The notes beneath the pieces are model-generated. The model was not told where the DNA came from. It saw only the letters and a program-made list of their open reading frames with translations, and ran no database searches. A program made the translations under genes and the position numbers. DNA of 64,000 bases from JABMQB01 sp963677475 (lineage in GTDB: Bacteria; Bacteroidota; Bacteroidia; Bacteroidales; Prolixibacteraceae). The stretch lies in assembly GCA_963677475.2 (NCBI GenBank), contig CAXXQD010000022.1, positions 186,001 through 250,000 on the forward strand, given 5' to 3'. Below, piece by piece: positions 36,358 to 45,566 of the stretch. Position 1 is the first letter of the stretch; every line of letters begins with the position of its first letter.

Positions 36358-39300
36358 ATGAAAAAAGTTGCACTGATTGTGGCTCTATTTCTTATAGGGT
36401 TGCAGGTCTTATTTGCACAGACCAAAGAAATTACAGGTACCGTTACTTCTAGTGACGATGGATCTACCATCCCTGGAGTATCTGTAATGATCAAAGGAAC
36501 TACTCTGGGAACAATTACTAACATTGACGGTGTTTTTACACTACAAGCACCTGATGATGCAGAAGTGATTGTTTTCACTTTCGTTGGAATGCAGACACAA
36601 GAAATTCCAATTGGATCAAACACAGTTTTTAATGTTGCTATGGAACCAGAAGACATTGCGTTGGGCGAAGTTGTAGTAACGGCTCTCGGGATTAACAACA
36701 GAAATGCCCGGCAAGTTGTTTATGCAACTCAAACAGTAAATTCAGAGGATCTATTATCCACTCCAACTAAAAATGCTTTAGAAGGATTGAGGGGGAAAAC
36801 AGCAGGTGTTAAATTGTCTACTGGTTCTGGATCTGTTGGAGCTTCCACAAGAATTGTACTGAGAGGGGAAAGTTCTCTTACAGGAAATAACAATGCACTA
36901 ATAGTAGTTGATGGTATTGCTATTGACAACTCAACCACTAGCGGTGGAGCTGGGGCTTCTACTACCGGCTATTCCGATTTCGGAAACAGGTTTAACGATT
37001 TGAACCCAAATGATATTGAATCTATTACCATCCTAAAAGGTCCTTCAGCTACATCACTTTATGGATCTCGTGGTTCTGCCGGTGTTGTTTTGATCACAAC
37101 GAAAAAAGGGAGCAAAGGCTCTAAAATGAAAATTAATTACAATGGATCATATTCATGGGAATCTGCCATTGTTCTTCTACAACGTCAAAACAGATTCGGA
37201 CAAGGATTTGATAATGCAAGTGTAGATTCAGGTGAAAACTGGTCGTGGGGTCCTGAGTTTGATGGCGTTGTGCGGCCTTGGACAACCCCAATTGATTCAG
37301 ACGGAGATGGTTCATTAGAGGCACTTACAAGACCTTACAGTGCCGTCGAAAATCAATTAAAAGATTTCTTTGATACTGGTCTCACCCAAAACCACAACTT
37401 TAACATTTCCGGTTCTACAGACGGTTTTACTTATTTTGTGTCCTACGGGAATACCGATCAAACAGGTATTTTGGAAAATACCTATTATAAAAGGAACAAC
37501 ATTTCTTTTAATGCTTCGGCGCAATTAAGTGAAAAACTCCGGTCGGATTTCAAAGTTACTTATGCTAATATCCGTCAAAATACAGCGCAAGAAGGATCTC
37601 GTGCCTTTGAAGGGAACAATGCTTATGCTATGGCAATTCAATCTCCGGTTAACATTCCATTTACCGAGCTGAGAGATTACAAAAGCCCATTTCATGATAT
37701 TGATGGGTATTGGGGATCGTATTCATCTGTAAACCCGTATTATATATTAAATGAATACGGTAATGAGGCCAATATCAACAACTTCCTGGGAAATGCATCT
37801 TTAACTTATGAAATTATTGATGGGTTAACATTGACAGGACGTTTCGGAGGTAACATTGTAAATACAAACACTGACGTATGGACTCCTCCATTTTCACCAG
37901 CGGAACAATTGGTTTGGACTGATGGTTTAGAAATAGCAACCCGTGATACCAAGCATGAATCATTGGGAGATTATACCCGCTATGTTAGAAGAACTGAAAA
38001 TATTGATGCTTTGATTATGGCCAATTATACCGGGACTTTTAAAGAAGATTTCACTGTTGATGCTTCTGCAGGTTACAGTTTCTTTCAAAGAAAAGTTGAA
38101 TCTTTAACAGGAAGCACAGTTGGTGGCTTAACTGTACCTGGTGTATATAATTTGGCAAATAGTGTTGAAAGCCCAACTTCTTCGCAATATAAAAGCAAGT
38201 ATATGTTATATGGTGCTTTAGCTAATGCAACTGTTGGTTATAAAAATGCTGCATTTTTAGAATTGTCAATAAGAAATGACTGGTCTTCTACACTTCCTGC
38301 AGAAAACAATAGCTTCCTGTATGGTGCCGTTGGTACTTCGCTGATAGTTACTGATCTTCTTAATATGGAAAGTGATATCTTGAATATGGGTAAACTAAGA
38401 GCAAGTTGGGGAACAACCGGAAAAGATGCAGGCCTTTATTTATTGGATTCATATTTCGTAGGAAATCCAACTATTGTTGGCTTAGGAGATTATGCCTTAT
38501 TCTTCCCTAAAGATGGCGTTCCCGGTTTTACACTTGGAAACACCATCGGAAACCCAAGCCTAAAACCGGAGTTAACAACAACTTTAGAAGTAGGTACCGA
38601 ACTTGGTCTTTTTAAAGACATTGTTAACGTATCATACACATATTACAAATCAACGCATGCTGATCAAATTGTTGTTATCAGTTTGCCAAGATCTACCGGA
38701 TATACTCAAACAGCATCAAACATTGGTGAAATGGTTAATAAAGGGCACGAGCTTACTTTAAGTGTCAAACCTTTACATGGGGTAGTAGACGGATTAGATT
38801 TTGAAATGTTTGCCAGTTATTCTAAAAATGATAATGAAGTTATCAAAATCACTGATGACCTTGATGAATTAACTATTGGTAGTTTTGGATTTGCTGCAGG
38901 TACTACAGTTGATTTGGTTGCAAAAGAAGGTTTGCCATTTGGTACCTTTAAGGGTAATAATTTCAAGTATACTAGTAGTGGTCAAGTCATTGTTGATGGT
39001 AATACAGGGTTCCCTGTTTATGCTGATGAGGATGACTATTTTGGTAATTACCAACCTGATTTTTTAATGAGTTTTGGTGCCAATGCTAATTATAAAGGAT
39101 TTGGTTTCAGGGTATTATTTGACCTGAAAAAAGGCGGTAAGTTTGCATCTGAAACAAAATACAATACTGAATTCAACGGTTCTAACGTCAACACTACTAT
39201 TTACGATAGACAACCTTTCATTTTCCCAAATTCAGTTGTAGAAAATGAAGATGGATCTTATTCTGAAAATATAATTCCGATTACAGAGCAAGATTATTTC

Positions 39301-39591
39301 ACTAATTATGATGTACCTGTTATAACTCAATTAATTGATGCTAGTTATTTGAAATTAAGGGAAGTTGAGTTAAGTTATACTGTTCCAAAGAAGTATTTAA
39401 GCAATACATTTATTGCGAATGCTAAAGTGGCTGTTTTTGGCAAGAACCTTTGGTATTGGTTACCTGATGAAAATAAGTATGCCGATCCTGAAGTCAATGG
39501 ACCTACTTTAACTGGTAATGCTCAAGGTATTGAAACTACTCAAACACCTTCATCCAGATCTTTGGGAGTTAGTTTACAATTATCATTCTAA
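36358..39591 (+). CDS. SusC/RagA family TonB-linked outer-membrane receptor
   Basis: 1077-residue outer-membrane importer. Sec signal (LQVLFAQ), a carboxypeptidase-regulatory-like domain about 24-110 (ITGTVTSSDDGSTIPGVSVMIKGTTLGTITNIDG), a plug domain about 115-235 (the phylum's ILKGPSATSLYGSRGSAGVVLITTKKG), then a 22-strand barrel ending in a terminal Phe. Works with the SusD protein 12 bases downstream as a pedal-bin importer energised by TonB. Locus has no glycosidase. First gene of a four-gene operon. Confidence 0.96.
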   Translation: MKKVALIVALFLIGLQVLFAQTKEITGTVTSSDDGSTIPGVSVMIKGTTLGTITNIDGVFTLQAPDDAEVIVFTFVGMQTQEIPIGSNTVFNVAMEPEDIALGEVVVTALGINNRNARQVVYATQTVNSEDLLSTPTKNALEGLRGKTAGVKLSTGSGSVGASTRIVLRGESSLTGNNNALIVVDGIAIDNSTTSGGAGASTTGYSDFGNRFNDLNPNDIESITILKGPSATSLYGSRGSAGVVLITTKKGSKGSKMKINYNGSYSWESAIVLLQRQNRFGQGFDNASVDSGENWSWGPEFDGVVRPWTTPIDSDGDGSLEALTRPYSAVENQLKDFFDTGLTQNHNFNISGSTDGFTYFVSYGNTDQTGILENTYYKRNNISFNASAQLSEKLRSDFKVTYANIRQNTAQEGSRAFEGNNAYAMAIQSPVNIPFTELRDYKSPFHDIDGYWGSYSSVNPYYILNEYGNEANINNFLGNASLTYEIIDGLTLTGRFGGNIVNTNTDVWTPPFSPAEQLVWTDGLEIATRDTKHESLGDYTRYVRRTENIDALIMANYTGTFKEDFTVDASAGYSFFQRKVESLTGSTVGGLTVPGVYNLANSVESPTSSQYKSKYMLYGALANATVGYKNAAFLELSIRNDWSSTLPAENNSFLYGAVGTSLIVTDLLNMESDILNMGKLRASWGTTGKDAGLYLLDSYFVGNPTIVGLGDYALFFPKDGVPGFTLGNTIGNPSLKPELTTTLEVGTELGLFKDIVNVSYTYYKSTHADQIVVISLPRSTGYTQTASNIGEMVNKGHELTLSVKPLHGVVDGLDFEMFASYSKNDNEVIKITDDLDELTIGSFGFAAGTTVDLVAKEGLPFGTFKGNNFKYTSSGQVIVDGNTGFPVYADEDDYFGNYQPDFLMSFGANANYKGFGFRVLFDLKKGGKFASETKYNTEFNGSNVNTTIYDRQPFIFPNSVVENEDGSYSENIIPITEQDYFTNYDVPVITQLIDASYLKLREVELSYTVPKKYLSNTFIANAKVAVFGKNLWYWLPDENKYADPEVNGPTLTGNAQGIETTQTPSSRSLGVSLQLSF

Positions 39592-39603
39592 ATATAAGAC
39601 ATC

Positions 39604-41052
39604 ATGAAAAATAAATTTAAAATATTAATAATTCTATTATTGACACTCAGCTTTTCTTGTAGCTTAGATGATGTTAATGTTGACCCTAATACATTCCCGA
39701 CTGCGGGTGATGCTCAAGTATTGAGTTCATCCATTGGGTTCCTAGGTTATATTATTGAAACTGACTTGAATTACAGTGAGTCGTTCATGTGGAGTCAGTA
39801 TTATACATGGGGCATTGGTGTTGCCATTGGAAATCCGGAACGTTATGTACAAGCAGGTACCGATAATGACGGTTATTGGCAACGTGCCTATGCTAACTCA
39901 CTTGCAGATTTAGACTACATTGATAAAAATAGTAGCTCTGCAGCCTACCGCGGAATTTCAAAAGTTTTGAAAGCCTATATTTTTCAAGGTTTGGTGGATC
40001 ATTTCGGAGACATTCCATTTACTGAAGCCCTAAACGGTGCAATCGAGAATGGATCCAATTTGGCTCCTAATTATGATTCCGCTGAAAATACTGTATATCC
40101 TGCACTAGTCACTATGTTGGATGAGGCATTGCAAGAATTGGCTTTATCAGAAGGTGATGTTGGAACGGATGATTTTATTTATCAAGGTGATGCTGCAAAA
40201 TGGATCAAATTTGCAAATTCACTTAAATTGAGAATACTTTTGAGAACATCAGAAGTTTCACCTCAAGCTTCTTCAATACAAGCTCTTGTGAATAGTGGTA
40301 GTTTTATTGAAACAGTTGATGATATGCCATTTATACCATATACGGGTTCTTCAGGCGATCAAAATCCAATGTACGCAAGGGCTGAATGGGGAGTAGGTAA
40401 TTTTTACTTTGCAAGTAATGCTTCATTAAATGTACTTCAAGAGAGTAATGACCCAAGAAGAATGGTTCTTTATACTTTAGCTACAACCGGAACCTCAAGT
40501 GGTAATTTGAGGGGGATTGACCAAGGTACTATCGACGATGAACCTTTTACAGCACCGGCCTCTGATTATAGTATGTCTTCCACGTATGCATATGGAGACA
40601 CAAATCCTGTAATCTTAATGAGTCCATGGGAAGTTTGGTTTTTAAGAGCAGAGGCAGCAGCCAGATATGGCACCAATGACGATGAAAAAACAGCTTTCGA
40701 AACTGCAGTTAGTTCTAACTTCTCATATATGGGATTAGATGGTGCAGCTTACATCGGGACATTGGGGTACAGTAGTTCTGACCCGCTAGATGATAAATTA
40801 GATATGATAGGTATTCAAAAATGGATATCATTGAACGGAACACAAGAGGATGAAGGTTGGATTGAAGCTCGCCGTTTTGACAGGCCTTCCAGCAGGTTGT
40901 TTACTGATGGTATTTGGCAAACTCCTCCGTTATCAGTATTATCAAGTGGGGAATTTCCTTCAGCATGGCTATATCCGGCAACTGAAAGAAGTTTTAATCC
41001 AAATGCTCCGGCACAACGTGCCGTTACTGATAAGATATTTTGGGATAACTAA
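39604..41052 (+). CDS. SusD/RagB-like substrate-binding lipoprotein
   Basis: 482-residue surface lipoprotein (SFSCSLDDVNVDPN). It belongs to the SusD-like_2 type: a TPR-like helical scaffold with AYIFQGLVDHFGDIPFTEAL, AAKWIKFANSLKLRILLR and VWFLRAEAAARYG. Forms the lid over the SusC barrel. This SusD subtype is common in loci that lack polysaccharide-degrading enzymes. Starts 12 bases after SusC. Confidence 0.93.
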   Translation: MKNKFKILIILLLTLSFSCSLDDVNVDPNTFPTAGDAQVLSSSIGFLGYIIETDLNYSESFMWSQYYTWGIGVAIGNPERYVQAGTDNDGYWQRAYANSLADLDYIDKNSSSAAYRGISKVLKAYIFQGLVDHFGDIPFTEALNGAIENGSNLAPNYDSAENTVYPALVTMLDEALQELALSEGDVGTDDFIYQGDAAKWIKFANSLKLRILLRTSEVSPQASSIQALVNSGSFIETVDDMPFIPYTGSSGDQNPMYARAEWGVGNFYFASNASLNVLQESNDPRRMVLYTLATTGTSSGNLRGIDQGTIDDEPFTAPASDYSMSSTYAYGDTNPVILMSPWEVWFLRAEAAARYGTNDDEKTAFETAVSSNFSYMGLDGAAYIGTLGYSSSDPLDDKLDMIGIQKWISLNGTQEDEGWIEARRFDRPSSRLFTDGIWQTPPLSVLSSGEFPSAWLYPATERSFNPNAPAQRAVTDKIFWDN

Positions 41053-41061
41053 AAAAATATA

Positions 41062-41802
41062 ATGATGAAAAAATTAAAAATATTATACATAATTCCAATC
41101 CTTGTATTGGCTATGACAAGCTGTGAAGATCCCAGTGTTGAGGCTCTTGGCTCAAATGATAAATCAGCTGTAACCTACTTGCCTTTAATTACCCTCGTAG
41201 GTGGTGATGTAGTGCTTGATTGTGATGCCACTTCTTATTCTGATCCCGGAGCATCAGCATCAGCTGGTGGAAGTGAGATAGAATTAATTACTAACGTATC
41301 TGGTCTATATTATGGGAGTAGTACTGTAGATGGACCTGATATTTACAGTGTTTCTTATTCTGCCTTTAATGATGATGGAATTCCTGCTACTGGATTTCGT
41401 GAAGTATATTGGCCTCCTTGTCAAGGTGATTTGGTGACTAGTATTGCAGGAGTTTATACTTGCTCCATGACCAGGACTCCCGGTTATGCTACTTCTGGCA
41501 TCGGACCAATTTTAATTAAAGATTTGGGAAATGGTGTATATGGAATATCTGACGCAATTGGTGGCTGGTACGATAAGGAATATGGTTACGGCCCTGATTA
41601 TGCAGCTTCAGGCTTGACTATTGTAGCCAATGATATTGCAGCTAATAGCTTTACATTGAACAATACTACATCAACATTACCTTGGGGTGGAACCGTTTAT
41701 TTGGACGCTTTCTCGGTTGATAGTGGTGCAGGTACTATTTCAATGACTACCAAATGGCAAGGTTATTCTTATGTATGGGAAATTACTTTGACCCCGATGT
41801 AG
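41062..41802 (+). CDS. Ig-like surface lipoprotein (DUF5012-like)
   Basis: 246-residue lipoprotein (AMTSCEDPS). An N-terminal Ig-like domain (about 35-120, LPLITLVGGDVVLDCDATSYSDPGASA) resembles DUF5011/DUF5012 domains, and a C-terminal beta-rich domain ends in GYSYVWEITLTPM. It lies 9 bases after SusD. Homologues sit on top of SusC/SusD complexes as accessory binding proteins. Fold assignment moderate, role by context. Confidence 0.78.
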   Translation: MMKKLKILYIIPILVLAMTSCEDPSVEALGSNDKSAVTYLPLITLVGGDVVLDCDATSYSDPGASASAGGSEIELITNVSGLYYGSSTVDGPDIYSVSYSAFNDDGIPATGFREVYWPPCQGDLVTSIAGVYTCSMTRTPGYATSGIGPILIKDLGNGVYGISDAIGGWYDKEYGYGPDYAASGLTIVANDIAANSFTLNNTTSTLPWGGTVYLDAFSVDSGAGTISMTTKWQGYSYVWEITLTPM

Positions 41803-41849
41803 CAGTCAAATGAGTTTTATGCTTTATAAATTATTTTAAATATAAAAAA

Positions 41850-42359
41850 ATGAGATATAATAAATTAAAAATTTTAAGCTTTTTGTTTTTTGCATTGGCT
41901 TTATCAATATCATTTGTTTCCTGCGAAAAAGTAGAATCAGTTGCAGATGAAAGTGATATAGTTGCAAAAGACATGATGGGCAGTTGGTATGTAGAAACAT
42001 ATATTGGAGAAGATTTAATACAAGACTATGTACTTATCAATACATATAATACCTCTTCTAATGATGGAACTGTAATGTGGATTGATGATAATGAAAATAT
42101 ATGGTGGTTTAAAGCTAAATGCCCAATAAATTCGTCGAACCAGACTTTTTCAGGTACCGAACTTTATAGTGATTATGACGGCTATATAATAGACGTTAAT
42201 ATTACAAATGGGCAGATAACCAAGAATGGTACTACTTCATCAAGTGGTGTAACTACTGATAAGATCTCTTTTGATATTGAATTTTCTGATGATCCAGGTA
42301 CGATATACGGAATAGTTGGGTATCGTTATACTGGTTTAATAGGTGATCAACATCATTAA
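41850..42359 (+). CDS. Small lipid-binding-like lipoprotein of the SusCD operon
   Basis: 169-residue lipoprotein (SFVSCEKVE). The body is a predicted beta-barrel of the lipocalin-like 'Lipid_bd' sort (DMMGSWYVETYI ... VMWIDDNENIWWFKAKCPINSSNQTFSG). Fourth and last gene of the SusC-SusD operon, 47 bases downstream. Probably an accessory surface subunit of the importer. Family placement from the gene order and pattern only. Confidence 0.7.
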   Translation: MRYNKLKILSFLFFALALSISFVSCEKVESVADESDIVAKDMMGSWYVETYIGEDLIQDYVLINTYNTSSNDGTVMWIDDNENIWWFKAKCPINSSNQTFSGTELYSDYDGYIIDVNITNGQITKNGTTSSSGVTTDKISFDIEFSDDPGTIYGIVGYRYTGLIGDQHH

Positions 42360-42376
42360 TGGATAATAATATTACA

Positions 42377-42443
42377 GGTAAGGAGGCACGGCTCACTTTC
42401 TCCGTCAATCATAGATTAATACTTTAAGATTTGCTTCCTTACC
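42377..42443 (+). repeat. Long-range inverted repeat after the SusCD operon
   Basis: Twelve-base arms GGTAAGGAGGCA and TGCTTCCTTACC with a single G-T pair, enclosing 43 bases. They lie between the last operon gene and its terminator, so the transcript 3' end should fold into an extended structure. Confidence 0.5.
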
Positions 42444-42453
42444 AACCTAAAGA

Positions 42454-42483
42454 AACACTTCTCTGTCGGGAAGTGTTTTTTTT
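42454..42483 (+). terminator. Terminator of the SusCD operon
   Basis: Perfect 8-bp stem AACACTTC/GAAGTGTT with an 8-base loop and a run of T. Confidence 0.82.
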
Positions 42484-42511
42484 AGCGCCATTTTTGCAAC
42501 CCAGATATAAT

Positions 42512-43768
42512 CTATGTTTTCCTTTTTTTCTTTTTGGCTGCTGGGAAGAGAATGTTATTTAGGATTAAGCGGTATCCCGGAGAATTGGGATGAAGGTTTA
42601 AATCTGTAGGGGGATCGCCAACTAGATGACGGAAATCTTCCGGGTCATGGCCTCCATAAAATGTCCAGAATCCTTTTCCTTTTTCACCATGTATATACCT
42701 GGCTTCGTTGGCAGCTTTGTTTTCGCCCATGATAAGTATTTCGGGTTTAATTAGATTCTTTTTGTACGCAGTTGTTTGGCCCATAAACCCTTTTATCAGG
42801 TTTGTATGGTTCTGACATAACATGGTTGGTATTGGGTCCCATTTTGCCGAGAATTCAAACAAGGTGAAAAAATCGCTTTCGGGGGCTACCTTTCTGCTGT
42901 CGGTAACATCAATATCCGAAAATTCATATACATAAGGGCTTTTCTCCAATTTAAAATTCCTAAAAGCAAGGGTAAGGTTATAGTCCAGTTTTTCGTTCAT
43001 GTCCGGGTCGGCCGGATCGCCGTCAAACATATGTTCGCAAATATCCACGCCATTTGCGGCAAGGGCAATATCATAGGTATCAGTTGCAGCGCACATGGCA
43101 AATAAGAAGCCACCGTTCAGCAAGTAATTCTGGATTTCTTTTGCAACAAAATGTTTCATTTCCGAAACCTTTAAAAAGCCTTGGTTCTTCGCCAGTTCAT
43201 TGTTTATGGCTACCTCTTCTTTATACCAGGGGTATTGCTGATAACTTCGCCAGAATTTACCAAACTGCCCTGTAAAATCCTCATGGTGTAGGTGCAGCCA
43301 ATCGTAATCTTCGAGTTTATTCTCAAGAACTTCTTTGTCGTATAATATGTCATAAGGTATTTCGGCATAGGTCAAAACCAAAGTTACGGCATCGTCCCAT
43401 GGTTGTTTGTTGGGCGGAGAATAAACGGCAATTTTAGGTGCTTTATTCATACTAATGGCATCCTGGTTAACTTCTGGTTGCGCTATTTCATCCAATATTG
43501 CAAATGCCTTTCCATCCGGAATTGATTCATAACTAACCCCTCTTATAATGCACTCGTTTTCGGTTTCCGAGTTGTATTCCATTAAAAAACTTCCCCCCCT
43601 ATAGTTTAGCAACCATTTTACTTCAATGCCACGTTCCAATACCCAATAAGCAATCCCATAGGACTTTAAATGATTTTGTTGTGAATTGTCCATTGGGATT
43701 AATATACTTACGCTCCATGCCGATAATCCTGATAGTATGATAAAAACCAGGCTAATTAACTTCTTCAT
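42512..43768 (-). CDS. Secreted glutamine-amidotransferase-like protein ('asparagine synthetase B' by name only)
   Basis: 418 residues with a Sec signal (SGLSAWS). The N-terminal segment (LIPMDNSQQNHLKSYGIAYWVLERGIEVKWLLNYRGGSFL) matches a Bacteroidota family often labelled asparagine synthetase B. No asparagine-synthetase signature is present: no N-terminal Cys glutaminase and no SGGxDS loop. A central LNGGFLFAMCAATDTYDIAL segment and a late WTFYGGHDPEDF suggest a ThuA/class-I-amidotransferase-like flavodoxin fold. Export and a basic C-terminal tail (KKKKRK) are notable. Function unknown. Monocistronic. Confidence 0.75.
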   Translation of the reverse strand: MKKLISLVFIILSGLSAWSVSILIPMDNSQQNHLKSYGIAYWVLERGIEVKWLLNYRGGSFLMEYNSETENECIIRGVSYESIPDGKAFAILDEIAQPEVNQDAISMNKAPKIAVYSPPNKQPWDDAVTLVLTYAEIPYDILYDKEVLENKLEDYDWLHLHHEDFTGQFGKFWRSYQQYPWYKEEVAINNELAKNQGFLKVSEMKHFVAKEIQNYLLNGGFLFAMCAATDTYDIALAANGVDICEHMFDGDPADPDMNEKLDYNLTLAFRNFKLEKSPYVYEFSDIDVTDSRKVAPESDFFTLFEFSAKWDPIPTMLCQNHTNLIKGFMGQTTAYKKNLIKPEILIMGENKAANEARYIHGEKGKGFWTFYGGHDPEDFRHLVGDPPTDLNLHPNSPGYRLILNNILFPAAKKKKRKT

Positions 43769-43884
43769 GTTTTGTCGCTAATTATTTGTTTATTCATTGA
43801 TTGAATAACTAATTTGAACAAAATAAGTTGCTCAATCATGCCGAAAAATACAACATTATGGGGAATTAAAAATGCGATGATGGC

Positions 43885-45414
43885 TTAAAAAGGTGTATCA
43901 GGCATGTTCCCTCCTGATTGGGCATCAAAATCCTTGTTCCCCGAGAATCCTGCATCCATAACATCCAGATCTTCGTTCATTGATGAACTAAAAGTTGAAT
44001 TCATTTTGGCAACATCTCCGATACTTGATTCCATATCTGAGAACTTTGCCAATTCTTTTCTGAACGACAAGTGAACATCTCCAACGGCACCGTTCCTGTG
44101 TTTTGCAATAATTATTTCAGCTACGCCTAAAAGTGAATTTCCTGATTCATCTTCAGTAATTCCGAAATATTCAGGTCTGTGAATAAATGCAACAATATCC
44201 GCATCCTGTTCAATTGCTCCTGACTCTCTAAGGTCGGAAAGTTGTGGCCGTTTTCCCTCTCTCGATTCTACTGATCTGTTTAATTGAGACAATGCTAATA
44301 TGGGAATATCTAGTTCTTTGGCAATTGCTTTAAGCGATCTCGAGATCATACTTACTTCTTGTTCTCTGCTGCCGCGTGAGTCGGTACCTGCTGTCATAAG
44401 CTGCAAATAATCCACAATTACAGCCTGAATATCATGTTGCATTTTAAGTCTTCGGCATTTTGCCCTGAATTCAAAAATAGAAAGTGCCGGGGTGTCATCA
44501 ATAAACATGGGTGCTTTATCAAGGCTGGAAATCTTTCGGTTAAGGTGTTCCCATTCCCAATCTTCGAGCCTTCCGGTTTTTATTTTTTGGCCACCAAGTT
44601 CTGTTTCCGAAGAAATAAGCCGTGTTACCAATTGGTGAGCAGACATCTCCAAAGAAAAAAACGCTACAGGTTTTCTGTGATCAACAGCCATATTTCTTGC
44701 CATGGAAAGTACAAAGGCAGTTTTTCCCATTGATGGTCGTGCTGCCAGGATTATAAGGTCAGTTTTTTGCCATCCTGAGGTGATTCTGTCGAGAGCTGTA
44801 AATCCGGATGGACAGCCTATAAGCCCATCGGGCCGGTTTCGGGCATGTTCAATTGCCTCAATTGCTGCCTTCAAAACAGGCTTAATAGGAACCGTTTCTT
44901 TTTTAATGTTGCTTTCGGCAACCCTGAACAACGAAGTTTCTGAATAGTCAATCAGGTCATCCACATCGATGGTGTCGTCGTATGCTTTAACCTGGATTTC
45001 AGATGAAACGGTAATTAATTGCCTTTGAATATATTTTTGCGCAATTATCCTTGCATGAAACTCAATATGCGCTGCCGATGCAATTCGCCTTGTAAGCTGG
45101 GTAATAAAACCCGGTCCTCCAATCAACTCTAATTGTTCGCGATCTTTTAGTTCCTGCGTAACCATCAATAGATCGACAGGTTTTTCGTGCATTGAAAGGT
45201 GCTTAATCGCTTCGAATATTTTTTGGTGCTCTTCCTTATAAAAGCTGTTTGTGTCAATAATATCGGCAATTGTTACGTATGCATCCCGTTCTAACATAAG
45301 TGCCCCCAACACTGCTTCTTCAACTTCAATTGCCTGAGGAGGCAATTTTCCATACTGGGCATTTATTTGCTCCAGGCTTAGCTTTGTTTTATTTTGATTT
45401 TTATCTATTGCCAT
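43885..45414 (-). CDS. dnaB: Replicative DNA helicase
   Basis: 509-residue hexameric helicase of the replication fork. N-terminal domain (LPPQAIEVEEAVLGALMLERDA) and RecA-like C-terminal domain with Walker A AARPSMGKTAF near 222-232, VIVDYLQLM, and ALSQLNRSVESREGKRPQLSDLRESGAIEQDAD. No intein interrupts the P-loop or other motifs. The C-terminal ~60 residues are an acidic tail longer than in E. coli. Confidence 0.97.
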   Translation of the reverse strand: MAIDKNQNKTKLSLEQINAQYGKLPPQAIEVEEAVLGALMLERDAYVTIADIIDTNSFYKEEHQKIFEAIKHLSMHEKPVDLLMVTQELKDREQLELIGGPGFITQLTRRIASAAHIEFHARIIAQKYIQRQLITVSSEIQVKAYDDTIDVDDLIDYSETSLFRVAESNIKKETVPIKPVLKAAIEAIEHARNRPDGLIGCPSGFTALDRITSGWQKTDLIILAARPSMGKTAFVLSMARNMAVDHRKPVAFFSLEMSAHQLVTRLISSETELGGQKIKTGRLEDWEWEHLNRKISSLDKAPMFIDDTPALSIFEFRAKCRRLKMQHDIQAVIVDYLQLMTAGTDSRGSREQEVSMISRSLKAIAKELDIPILALSQLNRSVESREGKRPQLSDLRESGAIEQDADIVAFIHRPEYFGITEDESGNSLLGVAEIIIAKHRNGAVGDVHLSFRKELAKFSDMESSIGDVAKMNSTFSSSMNEDLDVMDAGFSGNKDFDAQSGGNMPDTPF

Positions 45415-45566
45415 TATAAGTCATTAATACACAAATATTAACCTGAGTAACAGGTTGTAAACAAAAAGAATAAATGAATGCTTCGGAATAGAAGCAAGTA
45501 ATTTCCCCAGCCAATAAAATTAAGAAAAATACAAAAGGCAAAGAGTAAAATCCCCAAATTAAGTTG

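Noticed and set aside
36358..42359. Reading the SusCD operon as a polysaccharide utilisation locus
   Set aside because: No glycoside hydrolase, lyase, sulfatase or hybrid regulator is within reach; the accessory lipoproteins fit a peptide-type importer better.
42512..43768. Asparagine synthetase
   Set aside because: No N-terminal catalytic Cys and no synthetase PP-loop, and it has a signal peptide; the name seems inherited from mis-annotation.
43885..45414. Intein or insertion in dnaB
   Set aside because: The helicase motifs are continuous and the length is normal.
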